Assembly (NCBI GenBank): GCA_949361645.1
Contig: OX442425.1
Location: 6,017,622-6,081,621, forward strand
Direction: 5' to 3'
DNA from: Spongilla lacustris
Taxonomy: Eukaryota; Porifera; Demospongiae; Spongillida; Spongillidae
DNA: 64,000 bases
Shown: positions 63,408 through 64,000 of the stretch, one piece after another
How the letters are laid out: every line of letters begins with the position of its first letter
How positions within the stretch are numbered: the first letter of the stretch is position 1
Translations under genes and position numbers: made by a program
Notes under the pieces: model-generated
The model's database searches: none
What the model was told of the DNA's origin: nothing
Seen by the model: the letters and a program-made list of their open reading frames with translations, nothing else

Positions 63408-64000
63408 TAGGGTGTGTAACCTCCCCTGAATAATGGAAATCGATTTTTCCGAATACTTTTAAAACACTAATCGATTTTTCAGGTTATTCTGGATCTGAAA
63501 ATCGATTTTTCCGAATACTTGAAAAAAGAAAATCGATTTTTGCGAATAGGTTTTGACAATTTGCCAGCCAAATACCTAGGTTATTCAGGTTTTCTGCTCA
63601 CTGAGCCACCTAAATGTACACATCACACCAGAGACCCTCCTACAGCTACCCTCAGCACACAAACACACCTTCCCCCATCACACCAGATACCCTCAGCACA
63701 CAAACATACCTACCCCATCACACCAGATGCCCTCAGCACACATACAGGACCAACCCCCATCACACCAGATGCCCTCAGCACACAAACACACCTACCCCCA
63801 TCACACCAGATGCCCTCATGAGGTACACAACCATAGCTACCCCCATCATACCGGACACCCTACTACAACTACCCATATTACACCAGATCAGTACCCTCAG
63901 CATGCATCCACAGCTACCCCACATCACATCAGATGCACTCAGCACACAACTACAGCTACCTACATAGGCCTAAATCGCTTGGCCTAACCACATACCTAGT
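63408..64000. mobile_element. second copy of the non-autonomous hAT-type element, cut by window end
   Basis: It starts TAGGGTGTGTAACC and follows 28903-29340 closely (ATCGATTTTTCCGAATACTT, then CTAGGTTATTCAGG). Here the CATCACACCAGATGCCCTCA minisatellite is expanded to about five or six units. The left flank CCAATGAC (63400-63407) would be the target duplication; the right end lies outside the window. Confidence 0.88.

Overview
This is eukaryotic, invertebrate-type DNA. It is moderately AT-rich, has a nuclear-type tRNA gene with a pol III terminator, and has GT-AG introns, several of them under 100 bp. Metazoan transposon families dominate: Ty3/gypsy, Ginger/KRBA2-like, hAT, LINE and long-TIR elements. 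A marine early-branching animal such as a demosponge is my best guess, inferred from style (many ACATGTA and CTAGCTAG words, short introns, KRBA2-like and Ginger elements) and not proven by a marker gene. Most of the window is mobile or repetitive sequence; two host-like protein-gene loci and one tRNA gene are visible.

Layout. 0-7 kb: plain intergenic DNA, a minisatellite, a decayed gypsy integrase (3.3-4.4 kb), then a nearly perfect 1.64 kb palindrome inserted at TA in one copy of a tandemly duplicated tRNA-flanking unit, followed by tRNA-Gly(UCC). 8.7-17.5 kb: a minus-strand small-GTPase locus (exons at 17.4, 12.8, 12.0, 10.8 and 10.4 kb). Its C-terminal tail is written in a minisatellite and ends in a CaaX box. 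A shrunken partial copy lies at 8.7-9.4 kb and a second, disabled copy at 51.2-54.5 kb. 19.2-23.5 kb: two minus-strand DNA transposons with gypsy-like integrases, a Ginger1-type element with a Ulp1-like protease domain and a KRBA2-like element. 23.8-30.1 kb: a gypsy retrotransposon with an intact 1625-residue Gag-Pol and very short LTRs, the 3' LTR split by a non-autonomous hAT element. 30.1-30.7 kb: a foldback element. 31.8-34.4 kb: an apparently complete autonomous hAT transposon.

34.6-39.1 kb: tandem repeats (17-18 bp, 160 bp with poly-C, a 760 bp duplication, a 56 bp repeat). 39.15-44.38 kb: a second full-length gypsy-like retrotransposon with nearly identical LTRs, a 5-bp target duplication, one open Gag-Pol frame and integrase placed BEFORE reverse transcriptase (Gmr1-like order). 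44.6-49.1 kb: a 4.4 kb purine-strand array with higher-order units. 51.2-54.5 kb: the diverged segmental copy of the GTPase locus. 55.2-56.4 kb: LINE remnants. 57.4-59.1 kb: a minus-strand multi-exon gene for a two-pass membrane protein with P2X-receptor-like topology. 59.4-64 kb: a nested stack of TIR elements, an LTR-retrotransposon gag/protease/RT remnant split by a LINE 3' end, and a second copy of the non-autonomous hAT running off the window.

The relationships are mostly of nesting. Paralogous copies inside the window act as empty sites and let insertion boundaries be read directly: the tRNA flank for the palindrome, the 50.2 kb repeat for the gypsy element and the foldback, and the 51-54 kb copy for the 14-16.6 kb insertions.
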